64,000 nucleotides of DNA, from positions 3,100,001-3,164,000 of the forward strand of contig NZ_CP139286.1 in assembly GCF_034067285.1 (NCBI RefSeq). Reading direction: 5' to 3'. A model generated the notes under the pieces. It was not told where the DNA came from. It made no database searches and saw only the letters and a list, made by a program, of their open reading frames with translations. Origin of the DNA: Acinetobacter pittii. Its GTDB lineage: Bacteria; Pseudomonadota; Gammaproteobacteria; Pseudomonadales; Moraxellaceae. Shown piece by piece: positions 1 to 7,157 of this stretch (positions are counted from its first letter, which is position 1; every line of letters begins with the position of its first letter). Position numbers and translations under genes: made by a program.

Positions 1-258
1 GTTGGGATTCCGATCTGCATGAGCGTTCCTCAAGCTAATTTCTCATTGTCAAAAACATTGCAAGCTGCAATGTTTCCCCCATGTGTATTCTTTGTACAGA
101 ATTTGGATTCTAATTGAACTTTTTTAAAATACCACCCAATATTTATTTAATAAATACCCATATTTTGAACTAATGATTCACGATATTTGATTTGAGGTGT
201 AACATAGGAAGATTTTTCTTTTTTTACAGACAATAGTCTCTCTTATACAGTCCTGTAT
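1..258. other. Intergenic region upstream of the EamA gene
   Basis: No coding region is supported here. It contains a perfect inverted repeat at 53-75 (10-bp arms around a 3-nt loop) and a palindrome at 244-259 that reaches the first base of the next start codon. The rest is AT-rich and should hold the promoter of the exporter gene, but no convincing -35/-10 pair stands out. Confidence 0.6.
53..75. other. Perfect 10-bp inverted repeat (hairpin)
   Basis: Arms AAACATTGCA and TGCAATGTTT flank AGC. On the plus strand the stem is followed by a C run; on the minus strand it is followed by TTTTT. It could be the terminator of a transcript arriving from outside the window, or a protein-binding palindrome. 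The structure is seen directly; the role is not known. Confidence 0.5.
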
Positions 259-259
259 A
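244..259. promoter_or_regulatory. Palindrome overlapping the EamA start codon, possible operator
   Basis: TATACAG, two bases, then CTGTATA: a perfect 7+7 palindrome whose last base is the A of the ATG at 259. No Shine-Dalgarno sequence is visible in front of that ATG, so a repressor bound here could block transcription or translation. It is not a LexA box, because the half-sites face the wrong way round. The role is inferred. Confidence 0.35.
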
Positions 260-1185
260 TGAAAATTTCTTTATCATCGTTTCAAATCGGGTCTTTTTTT
301 GCGCTTTGCTCTGCGTTTTTATTCAGTACCAAAGCAATCTTTATTAAACAGACTTATGCCCTTTCTCCATTAGTCGACGGTACAGTCCTGATGGCTTTAC
401 GCATGTTAAGCGCTTTACCGTTCTTTCTATTAATTTGCTGGTTTAACAGGCATCATAATCAGGGCATAAAAAAGAAGGATTGGCTAATTTTAATTTTTGC
501 TGGTCTATTAGGCTACTACTTTGCAAGTTGGCTCGATTTCATGGGTCTTATGTTTATTAGCGCCTCTCTAGAACGAATTATTCTATTTTTATACCCTACT
601 CTCACCGTCATTGTTTCGAGTCTACTCTACAAACAAAAATTAGATGTAAAAAGTTTATTTGCCATTTTTCTTAGTTATGGTGGAACGGTGCTGGTTATGC
701 TTCAGGAGCACAACAACGCACCAATTCAGGGCAACTTCTGGTTAGGAACAAGTTTTGTATTTGCAAGTGCTGTAGCTTTCGCCGGCTATTTATTACTAAC
801 ACCCCCTCTCATTAAGAAGTTTGGTTCTTGGAATTTCACAGGGTTAGCTCTAACTGTGGCTTGTGTCGGCACATTAACTCACTATGTATTAAGCACACCT
901 CATCCTATTCAACTTCTATTACAACTCCCCTCTAGCGTGATTTGGTATGGGATTGGCTTAGGCTTTTTAGTTACCGTGTTACCCACCGTTATGCTCATGC
1001 AAAGCATTGAACGGCTAGGTGCCTCTCAATCAGCAATGATCGCTTCGATTGGACCAGTTTTAACAATTTTACTTGCCGTGGCTTTTTTAAATGAACACCT
1101 AAATATATGGCAATGGGTCGGCTGCCTACTGAATATTGTAGGTGTAATGATGATTACATTAAGAAAGAAAAGACTGAAACATTAA
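259..1185 (+). CDS. EamA/DMT-superfamily inner-membrane transporter
   Basis: This 308-residue protein is almost entirely hydrophobic, with about ten predicted membrane helices and the two-fold repeat layout of the drug/metabolite transporter superfamily. The second half ends with the typical pattern of a Gly/Ala-rich helix (near residues 250-280) and a short basic tail (RKKRLKH). Family members export amino acids, nucleosides or other metabolites; the substrate cannot be read from the sequence. The ATG at 259 lacks an obvious ribosome binding site and sits against a palindrome. The gene ends just before the regulated promoter of ridA, so it is probably transcribed separately from the next two genes. 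Confidence 0.85.
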   Translation: MKISLSSFQIGSFFALCSAFLFSTKAIFIKQTYALSPLVDGTVLMALRMLSALPFFLLICWFNRHHNQGIKKKDWLILIFAGLLGYYFASWLDFMGLMFISASLERIILFLYPTLTVIVSSLLYKQKLDVKSLFAIFLSYGGTVLVMLQEHNNAPIQGNFWLGTSFVFASAVAFAGYLLLTPPLIKKFGSWNFTGLALTVACVGTLTHYVLSTPHPIQLLLQLPSSVIWYGIGLGFLVTVLPTVMLMQSIERLGASQSAMIASIGPVLTILLAVAFLNEHLNIWQWVGCLLNIVGVMMITLRKKRLKH

Positions 1186-1191
1186 ATTCTC

Positions 1192-1222
1192 TTGACCTCA
1201 ACTTAAGTTGAGGTTGGATACT
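1192..1222 (+). promoter_or_regulatory. MerR/SoxR-type promoter with 19-bp spacer and palindromic operator
   Basis: The -35 box TTGACC (1192-1197) and the -10 box GATACT (1217-1222) are separated by 19 bp. A perfect 20-bp palindrome, ACCTCAACTTAAGTTGAGGT (1195-1214), fills the spacer. This is the architecture of MerR-family activated promoters, where the regulator untwists an over-long spacer. The outer half-sites match the SoxR-type CCTCAA...TTGAGG pattern. No MerR-family gene lies in the window. It should drive ridA and the MFS gene. Confidence 0.75.
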
Positions 1223-1253
1223 CATCTAAATTTTAATGAACGGTTGAGTTCCC

Positions 1254-1664
1254 ATGAGTCAAGAAGCTTTTAAAATCATAAATCCATCAACGTTATATGA
1301 TCCTACCTCAAATGGTTATAGCCATGTTGCTGTGGTAAAAAACTTTAAGAATATTATTCATGTGGCTGGTCAAGGCGGCGAAAATTCCAAAGGGGAATTA
1401 AGCTCAAATTTTGAAGAACAAGCGAACCAAGTTTTTGATAATATTCAACATGCTTTAAAAGCCGCCAATGCAGAGCTTAACAACATTGCCGTGTTAAGAG
1501 TTTTAGTTGTTGACCATTCGGTCGAAAAACATCAAATTTTGATTAAAATTATGCAAAATTTATGGAAAAATCATCCTTTTCCTGCCTGTACACTCATTCC
1601 TGTGCCGCGCCTTGCACTAGAACATATGCTCATTGAAATTGAAGCAACGGCATACACCCAATAA
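1254..1664 (+). CDS. RidA/YjgF/YER057c-family protein
   Basis: The 136-residue length and fold pattern are those of the Rid family, which hydrolyses reactive enamines/imines produced by PLP enzymes or degrades related metabolites. The core HVAGQGGEN... and the N-terminal half match the family. At the position of the catalytic arginine of archetypal RidA the C-terminal segment reads CTLIPVPRLA, so an Arg is present near residue 119, but the flanking motif differs from true RidA. It may belong to another Rid subfamily. It lies 15 bp before an MFS transporter and behind a MerR-type promoter, so the pair may respond to a toxic compound. GAG precedes the ATG by 6 bases. Confidence 0.8.
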   Translation: MSQEAFKIINPSTLYDPTSNGYSHVAVVKNFKNIIHVAGQGGENSKGELSSNFEEQANQVFDNIQHALKAANAELNNIAVLRVLVVDHSVEKHQILIKIMQNLWKNHPFPACTLIPVPRLALEHMLIEIEATAYTQ

Positions 1665-1679
1665 AACTGAGAGAACATC

Positions 1680-2864
1680 ATGTCTACCCCTGAAGATATC
1701 AGTCAAAATAAACCTTTGCTTTGGTTGATGGCAGCAGCATGTGGCTTATGTGCAGGTGTGAATTATTATTGTCAGCCGCTGATTCACTCTATTCAGCAAG
1801 ATTTTGCTGTAACTCAAGCACAAGCCGCTTTAACAGTGACATTCGCTCAGGTGTCTTATGCCCTCGGCCTACTCTTTATTGTTCCGATGGGTGATATTGT
1901 TAATAAAGCTAAAGCTATTCCGTTTTTGATGGTGCTTTGCGCAATTGGTCTATTTACATCTGCTTTTGCTGTTAACTTGCCCATGCTATGGATTGGTACA
2001 ATTTTAGCGGGCTTATTTTCTGTTGCAGCTCAAGTGCTTATTCCACTTGCCACAATGACCGTAAAACCTGAAAAAACAGGCGAAATTATTGGCTTTTTAA
2101 TGAGTGGCTTATTGGTCGGGATTTTACTCTCTACCAGTCTGGCAGGCTTATTTTCCAACCTTTTTCATTGGAAAGTAGTTTATGTAGTCAGTGGTGTGTT
2201 AATGCTTCTGTTGGCCTATACCTTAAAAAGTCGCCTGCCTTATGTCATGCGCATGAAAATGAACTATGGGCAAATCTTTGTTTCCATGGCTCAGCTTTTA
2301 AAAGAGGAAAAGCGACTATTATTAAGAGCACTTACAGGTGCTTTCGCCTTTGCAGCAGTGAGTATTCTATATTCCACCATCGCGTTACTTCTCACCTCGG
2401 CACATCATTTACCTGATCTATTTATCGGACTAGTCCCGTTAGTCGGTATCTTTGGTGCTTTATCTACACGTTATATTGGTAAATATGCCGACCAAGGATA
2501 TACACGCCTCCTCACTTGGATGGGCTGTGGGCTGTTTTTGGTAAGTTGGATTTGTTTCTATTTCGGACAAACTCTACTTTCAGCTTATGTTATTGGTTTT
2601 GCTCTAATTCAATTGGCACTTGCGCTGGTACACACCAGTAACCAGAGCATTATTTTCCGTTTACGTCCAGATGCCAAATCTCGTATTAATGCTATTTATA
2701 TGACCACTTACTTTATTGGAGGAGCTGGTGGTTCGGCATTAGGGATTTTTGCATGGAATCGTGGTGGATGGACTATGACATGCATTGCAGGTGTAGGCCT
2801 CGTTGTATTTTGTATTTTATTTAGCGTGATTGATGCTTTCTTACAAAAAAAGCAAATGCCTTAG
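1680..2864 (+). CDS. Major facilitator superfamily transporter
   Basis: A 394-residue protein with about twelve hydrophobic helices and a basic central loop after helix six (near residues 180-195, SRLPYVMRMKM), the usual MFS layout. The motif between helices 2 and 3 appears as VPMGDIVNKAK, a version of the conserved GxLaDrxGrr loop. Proteins of this type are mostly proton-coupled exporters of drugs or small metabolites; the substrate is unknown. It follows ridA by 15 bp and almost certainly shares its MerR-type promoter, which suggests inducible efflux. Confidence 0.85.
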   Translation: MSTPEDISQNKPLLWLMAAACGLCAGVNYYCQPLIHSIQQDFAVTQAQAALTVTFAQVSYALGLLFIVPMGDIVNKAKAIPFLMVLCAIGLFTSAFAVNLPMLWIGTILAGLFSVAAQVLIPLATMTVKPEKTGEIIGFLMSGLLVGILLSTSLAGLFSNLFHWKVVYVVSGVLMLLLAYTLKSRLPYVMRMKMNYGQIFVSMAQLLKEEKRLLLRALTGAFAFAAVSILYSTIALLLTSAHHLPDLFIGLVPLVGIFGALSTRYIGKYADQGYTRLLTWMGCGLFLVSWICFYFGQTLLSAYVIGFALIQLALALVHTSNQSIIFRLRPDAKSRINAIYMTTYFIGGAGGSALGIFAWNRGGWTMTCIAGVGLVVFCILFSVIDAFLQKKQMP

Positions 2865-2940
2865 CGCTAAAGTAATTTGTTAAAAATCATCTTTCTATAT
2901 TTAACACAAGGGTGGTTATAAATTACTCGGTTAAAAGCCA

Positions 2941-2970
2941 CTGTCGATTCAGGGCCAAACCCCGTATAAT
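2941..2970 (+). promoter_or_regulatory. Probable promoter of dusA
   Basis: A consensus -10 TATAAT at 2965-2970 lies 18 bp downstream of a weak -35 CTGTCG (2941-2946), some 45 bases before the dusA ATG. The -10 is convincing; the -35 assignment is tentative. Confidence 0.5.
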
Positions 2971-3012
2971 GCTGCCCTTTCATTAATTTAGCGACTTTTG
3001 GGTCTATTGGTT

Positions 3013-4017
3013 ATGCAATCACTTCAATCGTTACAACCTCGTATTTCTGTCGCACCTATGATGGACTGGACTACAAAGGATTACCGATTCTTTGCACGGT
3101 TGTTTAACCCAAACGTTGTGCTCTATACCGAAATGGTCACTACAGGCGCAATCCTATTTGGCGATGCTAAACGCCATTTGGACTACAACGTACAAGAACA
3201 CCCTATCGTATTACAACTTGGCGGCTCAAACCCACAAGAGCTTGCCACTTGCACAAAAATGGCCGAAGACTGGGGTTACGATGAAGTTAACCTGAATGTA
3301 GGCTGTCCAAGTGACCGCGTACAGAACAATAAAATCGGCGCATGTTTAATGGCAGAGCCAGACTTGGTTGCTGAATGTATTCATACCATGCAAAAGGCAG
3401 TAAAGATTCCAGTAACGGTAAAGCATCGTATCGGTATTGATGACATGCAGTCTTACGAAGAAATGCTACATTTCGTAGATACTGTCGCGGCAACAGGTTG
3501 TACTTATTTCGTTGTACATGCCCGTATTGCTATTTTGAAAGGTTTATCTCCGAAAGAAAACCGAGAAGTACCACCTTTACGCTATGAAGATGTATATCGT
3601 TTAAAGCAAGAGCGCCCACATCTCACCATTGAAATTAACGGTGGAATAAAAACGTTTGCCGAAACTCAAACACATTTACAGCATGTTGATGGTGTCATGA
3701 TTGGCCGTGAAGCCTACCATAACCCTTACCTACTTGCTGAGCTCGGCCAACTTTGGAATTTAGAAGCACCAGATCGATTCGATATTATGGAACAAATGTT
3801 GCCTTATATTGAACAACGTATGGCTGAAGGTGCCCCTCTTTCAATCATTACACGTCATATTTTAGGTTTATTCCAAAACTTGCCAGGCGCTCGTAAATGG
3901 CGGCAAGCGCTAAGTGGCGGAAATGCAAAAACTTTAGCTGACGTTGAAAATGCGATTCAAAACATGCAAGCAGCCATGATTCGCACTGAAGAATATTTAA
4001 AAGAGCAGCAAGTTTAA
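3013..4017 (+). CDS. dusA: tRNA-dihydrouridine(20/20a) synthase DusA
   Basis: A flavin enzyme that reduces uridines 20 and 20a in the D-loop of tRNA with NADPH. The TIM-barrel start RISVAPMMDWT, the catalytic-cysteine motif NVGCPSDRVQ and the later segments VKHRIGID, FVVHAR and INGGI...VDGVMIGREAY are all in family order. The length, 334 residues from this ATG, is normal. An in-frame TTG at 2998 would add five residues; the ATG at 3013 fits homologues (MQSLQSLQPR...) better. The gene stands alone behind its own -10 box. Confidence 0.93.
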   Translation: MQSLQSLQPRISVAPMMDWTTKDYRFFARLFNPNVVLYTEMVTTGAILFGDAKRHLDYNVQEHPIVLQLGGSNPQELATCTKMAEDWGYDEVNLNVGCPSDRVQNNKIGACLMAEPDLVAECIHTMQKAVKIPVTVKHRIGIDDMQSYEEMLHFVDTVAATGCTYFVVHARIAILKGLSPKENREVPPLRYEDVYRLKQERPHLTIEINGGIKTFAETQTHLQHVDGVMIGREAYHNPYLLAELGQLWNLEAPDRFDIMEQMLPYIEQRMAEGAPLSIITRHILGLFQNLPGARKWRQALSGGNAKTLADVENAIQNMQAAMIRTEEYLKEQQV

Positions 4018-4351
4018 GTTGGTGATGACTTCTTAAATTGTAAGAAAATGTGGCATTTTAAATCAGCGACTTAGATTTTGAGTATATTCGCAAATGTTGA
4101 AGCAAAATATTCAAATTTAAGTTCTGATTTATTATTTATTCATAATAATATCAATAATTTAAGTTTTACTATTTTTAATAAACCTTTTGATGAGCATCTT
4201 TTCATTTCAAAGCACACGCCTCTGGAAAAAAGATACGTTATTACATAACATAAACAAAACTTTTAAGGTACGCCTATTAGTATCTCTGAACGCCACAGGT
4301 AGGTGGTGATTTTTTTAATATGGACATGGGTAGCACGGTAGAGATTTCACG
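4018..4351. other. AT-rich intergenic region with a terminator-like hairpin
   Basis: This region separates dusA from the CHAP-like gene. Most is low-complexity AT-rich sequence without a supported gene. Near its end (4291-4317) is a GC-rich hairpin followed by seven T residues, that is, an intrinsic terminator in front of the next gene rather than directly behind dusA. Confidence 0.6.
4291..4317 (+). terminator. Terminator-like hairpin ahead of the CHAP-like gene
   Basis: CGCCAC and GTGGTG pair (one G-U) around AGGTAG and are followed by ATTTTTTT. It lies 270 bases after dusA and 35 bases before the next ATG. It may be an attenuator in a 5' leader, or the end of a short untranslated RNA. Confidence 0.5.
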
Positions 4352-4864
4352 ATGATTATTTATGACGGACAAGTAGCTGATAATTACATGTATCAGGATT
4401 CAAATCAGGCAGCCATTGTTGTATCGCACAGCACACCCAGCCTCCCTTATCCTTTCACCATGAAACCCAATAATCATCAAACGCAAACCTCAACCAACCC
4501 TCCCATTGATGTAGAAAAGTTCGTAGAAAAATTAGAAAGTATTACATCTAGACGCAGTAAAGCGAGATGCGCACGCAGCATCCGTCTTGCGCTCGAATCT
4601 GCTGGTGCCGATGTTGAAAACCATCCAATTGCAGCTTCAGATTGGGGTGATACCCTTAAAAAGATTGGCTATAAAGAAATTGATCCAGCCTTCGATGAAC
4701 CTCAGGAAGGTGATATTTACATCATTCACCGAACCCGCAACCATGTTTATGGACATATCGCTGGGTATACAGGAAGTGAGTGGGTTTCTGACTTCAAACA
4801 AAGTAGTTATGATGTCTATAAAGACGATAATGTTACTTATACTTATTATAGATTAGCTGCCTAA
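4352..4864 (+). CDS. CHAP/NlpC-P60-like cysteine amidase, orphan
   Basis: This 170-residue protein has no signal peptide. The first 50 residues look disordered. The remainder carries the pattern of a papain-like peptidoglycan amidase: SKARCARSIRLAL with the likely nucleophile Cys73 at the start of a helix, a GDIYII strand, then YGHIAGYTG with likely catalytic His135 and WVSDFKQ with Asp147. The same pattern occurs in CHAP domains, including type VI secretion amidase effectors, which also lack signal peptides. No immunity-like or secretion gene is adjacent: dusA lies upstream and a convergent LysR gene downstream. The start is uncertain because the Shine-Dalgarno match is weak. Function is inferred from motifs only. 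Confidence 0.65.
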   Translation: MIIYDGQVADNYMYQDSNQAAIVVSHSTPSLPYPFTMKPNNHQTQTSTNPPIDVEKFVEKLESITSRRSKARCARSIRLALESAGADVENHPIAASDWGDTLKKIGYKEIDPAFDEPQEGDIYIIHRTRNHVYGHIAGYTGSEWVSDFKQSSYDVYKDDNVTYTYYRLAA

Positions 4865-4872
4865 TCAATTTC

Positions 4873-5766
4873 CTAAAATTGAAAAACTTGTTGAATGCGT
4901 TCGGTACAATACTGAATTATTTCATCATGATCTTTTCTATAAACCAAAACTACTTCTGAAAGTGATAGCTGATCGGTTAAAGGCAATAGTTTTACCTGAA
5001 CAGGCAAGATCTGCTGAAACTCTTTAGGCACAATACTTACACCAATATTTGCAGCCACAAGTTGTAACTGTGAAATCTTACGTGACTGAATTGGGGCTTT
5101 TTGTGGAGTAAATCCTGCGGCTAAACATAGATTTGAAACTAAATAGCTTAATCCACCTCTTTTAGAATGTGGTGTAGAAACAAAGTATTCCTCTTTTAAA
5201 TCTTGGACTTCTAACTTCTCTTTATTTGTAAATTTAGTATGATCAATGTGCACGGCCACCATTAAAGGTTCTTCATATAATTTAATAACATTGACGTCTT
5301 CTAATGTATGCCGAACTGGTGGTCTAATTAAACCAATATCAATCTCCCCATTCAGTAAAGCCAAAACCTGATGCTCAGATGACAACGTGTTTATCTCAAA
5401 GTTAATTTTCCGCTTTAAGCTAATTTCTTTTAATATTTGAACCTTTTTATCATCCATAACAATACTGCTCGAGTGAGCAATTTTAATCTGGCGATTTTTT
5501 CCTTCTGCAATATTCTTAGAAACGCCAATGATCTCATTTAAATAATGCATATTATCTTTTATTTTTTTATAGAAGACCTCTCCCGCTGTCGTCAGTTTCA
5601 CTTTCTTATCAGTACGATCAAATAATTTAAAATCAATTTCTTCTTCTAATAGTTTAATTTGCCGACTTAAAGCAGACTGAGCTATGAATAGCTTTTCAGA
5701 AGCCGCAGTAAAACTTCCTTCTTCAACGATTTTTATAAAATATTGGAATTGTTTTAATGTGAGCAT
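4873..5766 (-). CDS. LysR-family transcriptional regulator
   Basis: A 297-residue LysR protein. The N-terminal winged helix-turn-helix is unmistakable (LKQFQYFIKIVEEGSFTAAS, then AQSALSRQIKLLEEE near residues 27-41). The C-terminal part has the periplasmic-binding-protein fold typical of effector sensing, with GEIDIGLIRPP and the later ...VAANIGVSIVP. The RPPV segment recalls regulators of aromatic catabolism, but no catabolic gene is near, so the target and effector are unknown. It is transcribed away from a small putative peptide gene at 5869, which is where a LysR target would be expected. Confidence 0.88.
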   Translation of the reverse strand: MLTLKQFQYFIKIVEEGSFTAASEKLFIAQSALSRQIKLLEEEIDFKLFDRTDKKVKLTTAGEVFYKKIKDNMHYLNEIIGVSKNIAEGKNRQIKIAHSSSIVMDDKKVQILKEISLKRKINFEINTLSSEHQVLALLNGEIDIGLIRPPVRHTLEDVNVIKLYEEPLMVAVHIDHTKFTNKEKLEVQDLKEEYFVSTPHSKRGGLSYLVSNLCLAAGFTPQKAPIQSRKISQLQLVAANIGVSIVPKEFQQILPVQVKLLPLTDQLSLSEVVLVYRKDHDEIIQYCTERIQQVFQF

Positions 5767-5868
5767 TTCTATCTCAAAATTAGATCATTAAGTCTATTTT
5801 CTATATTAGATTAGATAGATTTCCTTCGCTAGAATTTTATCAAGACCATTCACTTGATTGAATTATTC

Positions 5869-5991
5869 ATGAAGTATTTAAAAGGTTTAGCCATCTTCAC
5901 CGCTATTGTTCTAATGTTATGGTGCTTTAAATTTTATGATCAACAGCTCCCAACACAGCCCCAACACGACAACATAGAGTTATATGATTAA
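5869..5991 (+). CDS. Possible 40-residue single-pass membrane peptide
   Basis: The reading frame starts at ATG 5869 and encodes a short basic start (MKYLKG), one hydrophobic helix (about residues 7-22) and a polar tail ending NIELYD. It lies divergent to the LysR gene and is followed within 30 bases by a strong terminator. These three facts favour a real gene. Against it, no good Shine-Dalgarno sequence precedes the ATG and no family is recognised. Confidence 0.35.
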   Translation: MKYLKGLAIFTAIVLMLWCFKFYDQQLPTQPQHDNIELYD

Positions 5992-6018
5992 ATCAATTTT
6001 AACTTTACTCAAAAAAAC

Positions 6019-6053
6019 AAAAGGCATGCACTCACATAAGCGCATGCCTTTTT
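6019..6053. terminator. Bidirectional intrinsic terminator
   Basis: AAGGCATGC and GCATGCCTT form a 9-bp stem around a 12-nt loop. The plus-strand stem is followed by a short T run and the minus strand by TTTTGTTTTTTT. It can end both the small plus-strand frame and the minus-strand tcdA transcript. Confidence 0.85.
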
Positions 6054-6063
6054 AAGATTTTAA

Positions 6064-6825
6064 TTACGCTTTTTTTAAATCGAGTTTCTTCAAAACTTCA
6101 GCCACAGCAATCATCGCAAAGCTTGACGTCACCACTACCGCCGAACCATATCCACCACAGCGTAACCCTGCCGATGGGCAGACATCAGCACTAGAAAATG
6201 GGTTATCAATTGAGTAAATACAGGTAATTCCAAATTTCTCTTTTGGCTTTTTACAAATACCTCGAGCACGAAGCTGACTACGGAGCTTCGCTAACATCGG
6301 GTCCTGTTCTGTTTTTGATAAATCAGCCACACGGATTTTAAGGGGATCGAGTTTACCACCTGCTCCACCCGAAACAATCAAAGGAATTTTATTAAAACGA
6401 CAATGAAGCATTAAAGCCAATTTCGCTTTAACGTCATCAATACAGTCCAAGATAATATCGGGTACAGGATTTAAAATCTCGGTGACATTCTCAGGGGTTA
6501 AAAAGTCATCAATAATATTAACTTTAATACGTGGGTTAATTTGGCGACAACGCTCCGCCATAATCTCAACTTTTTCACAGCCTAGAGTTGATGTCATCGC
6601 AGGCAACTGACGATTCACATTTGATGCCGCAACCACATCCATATCGACTAAAGTAATCTCACCAATACCCGTGCGTGCCAAAGCTTCTACCGCCCAACTA
6701 CCAACACCACCAATCCCAATCACCATCACATGACTTTTTTCATAGTGCTGGAACGATGAATCACCATAAACTTTCGCTACACCTGCAAAACGGCGGTCAT
6801 ATTCATCTTGTGGAAGATCGGTCAT
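6064..6825 (-). CDS. tcdA: tRNA threonylcarbamoyladenosine dehydratase TcdA
   Basis: An E1-like (ThiF/MoeB superfamily) enzyme that uses ATP to cyclise the t6A37 modification of ANN-decoding tRNAs to ct6A. The nucleotide-binding motif GIGGVGSWAVEALARTG lies near residues 37-53, followed by DMDVVAASNVNRQ, the adenylation region typical of the family. IDCIDDVKAK-like and GAGGKLDP segments follow in order. Length is 253 residues, close to the E. coli protein (268). The start has GAG five bases upstream. Confidence 0.92.
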   Translation of the reverse strand: MTDLPQDEYDRRFAGVAKVYGDSSFQHYEKSHVMVIGIGGVGSWAVEALARTGIGEITLVDMDVVAASNVNRQLPAMTSTLGCEKVEIMAERCRQINPRIKVNIIDDFLTPENVTEILNPVPDIILDCIDDVKAKLALMLHCRFNKIPLIVSGGAGGKLDPLKIRVADLSKTEQDPMLAKLRSQLRARGICKKPKEKFGITCIYSIDNPFSSADVCPSAGLRCGGYGSAVVVTSSFAMIAVAEVLKKLDLKKA

Positions 6826-7157
6826 TGCTACTCTTTGAGGATATAAAACACGGGAGGTATTTTACTGCTTTTTAGAAGAAAGTGTATTTTAGATCAAAGA
6901 AAACTTGAGATGGTGATATTTAAACTCACGACGAGCCTTATCATTATTAATCAAATTATACGGCTTAAGATTTAAACTATTGTTTACTAGTGTGACAGGC
7001 AGCATGGATGCTGCTCAGTTGGGCTGCGGTATAAGGATATACCGTCAGCCCGACAAAGGATTTTTGTTACTTTTTATCCTTAAAAAGTAAGGATACGCCT
7101 ATATAGTCAACTTTAGCCAAAGCACTCCCATTACAAAGCTGTGCAAACTTAGCCAAT
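6826..7157. other. Intergenic region carrying a triple-hairpin element
   Basis: No coding region is supported between tcdA and acnA, both of which read leftward. The middle (6999-7088) is occupied by three consecutive hairpins, annotated separately. The flanks are ordinary AT-rich sequence that should include the promoter of tcdA. Confidence 0.6.
6999..7088. repeat. Compact element of three consecutive hairpins
   Basis: Hairpin 1 (6999-7014) has perfect 7-bp arms GCAGCAT/ATGCTGC. Hairpin 2 (7021-7051) has 13 paired bases with one bulge, GGGCTGCGGTATA against TATACCGTCAGCCC. Hairpin 3 (7069-7088) has perfect 8-bp arms ACTTTTTA/TAAAAAGT. The sequence is more GC-rich than its flanks. From memory, near-identical stretches occur many times in Acinetobacter genomes, so I read it as a dispersed intergenic repeat, but copy number cannot be shown from this window. 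It could also help terminate acnA. Confidence 0.55.

Noticed and set aside
244..259. LexA (SOS) box ahead of the EamA gene
   Set aside because: The LexA consensus is CTGT-N8-ACAG; here the half-sites are ACAG-TC-CTGT, the inverse arrangement and wrong spacing.
4352..4864. Complete toxin-immunity pair
   Set aside because: The only adjacent genes are dusA and a convergent LysR regulator; no small membrane or periplasmic immunity-like frame is present on either side.
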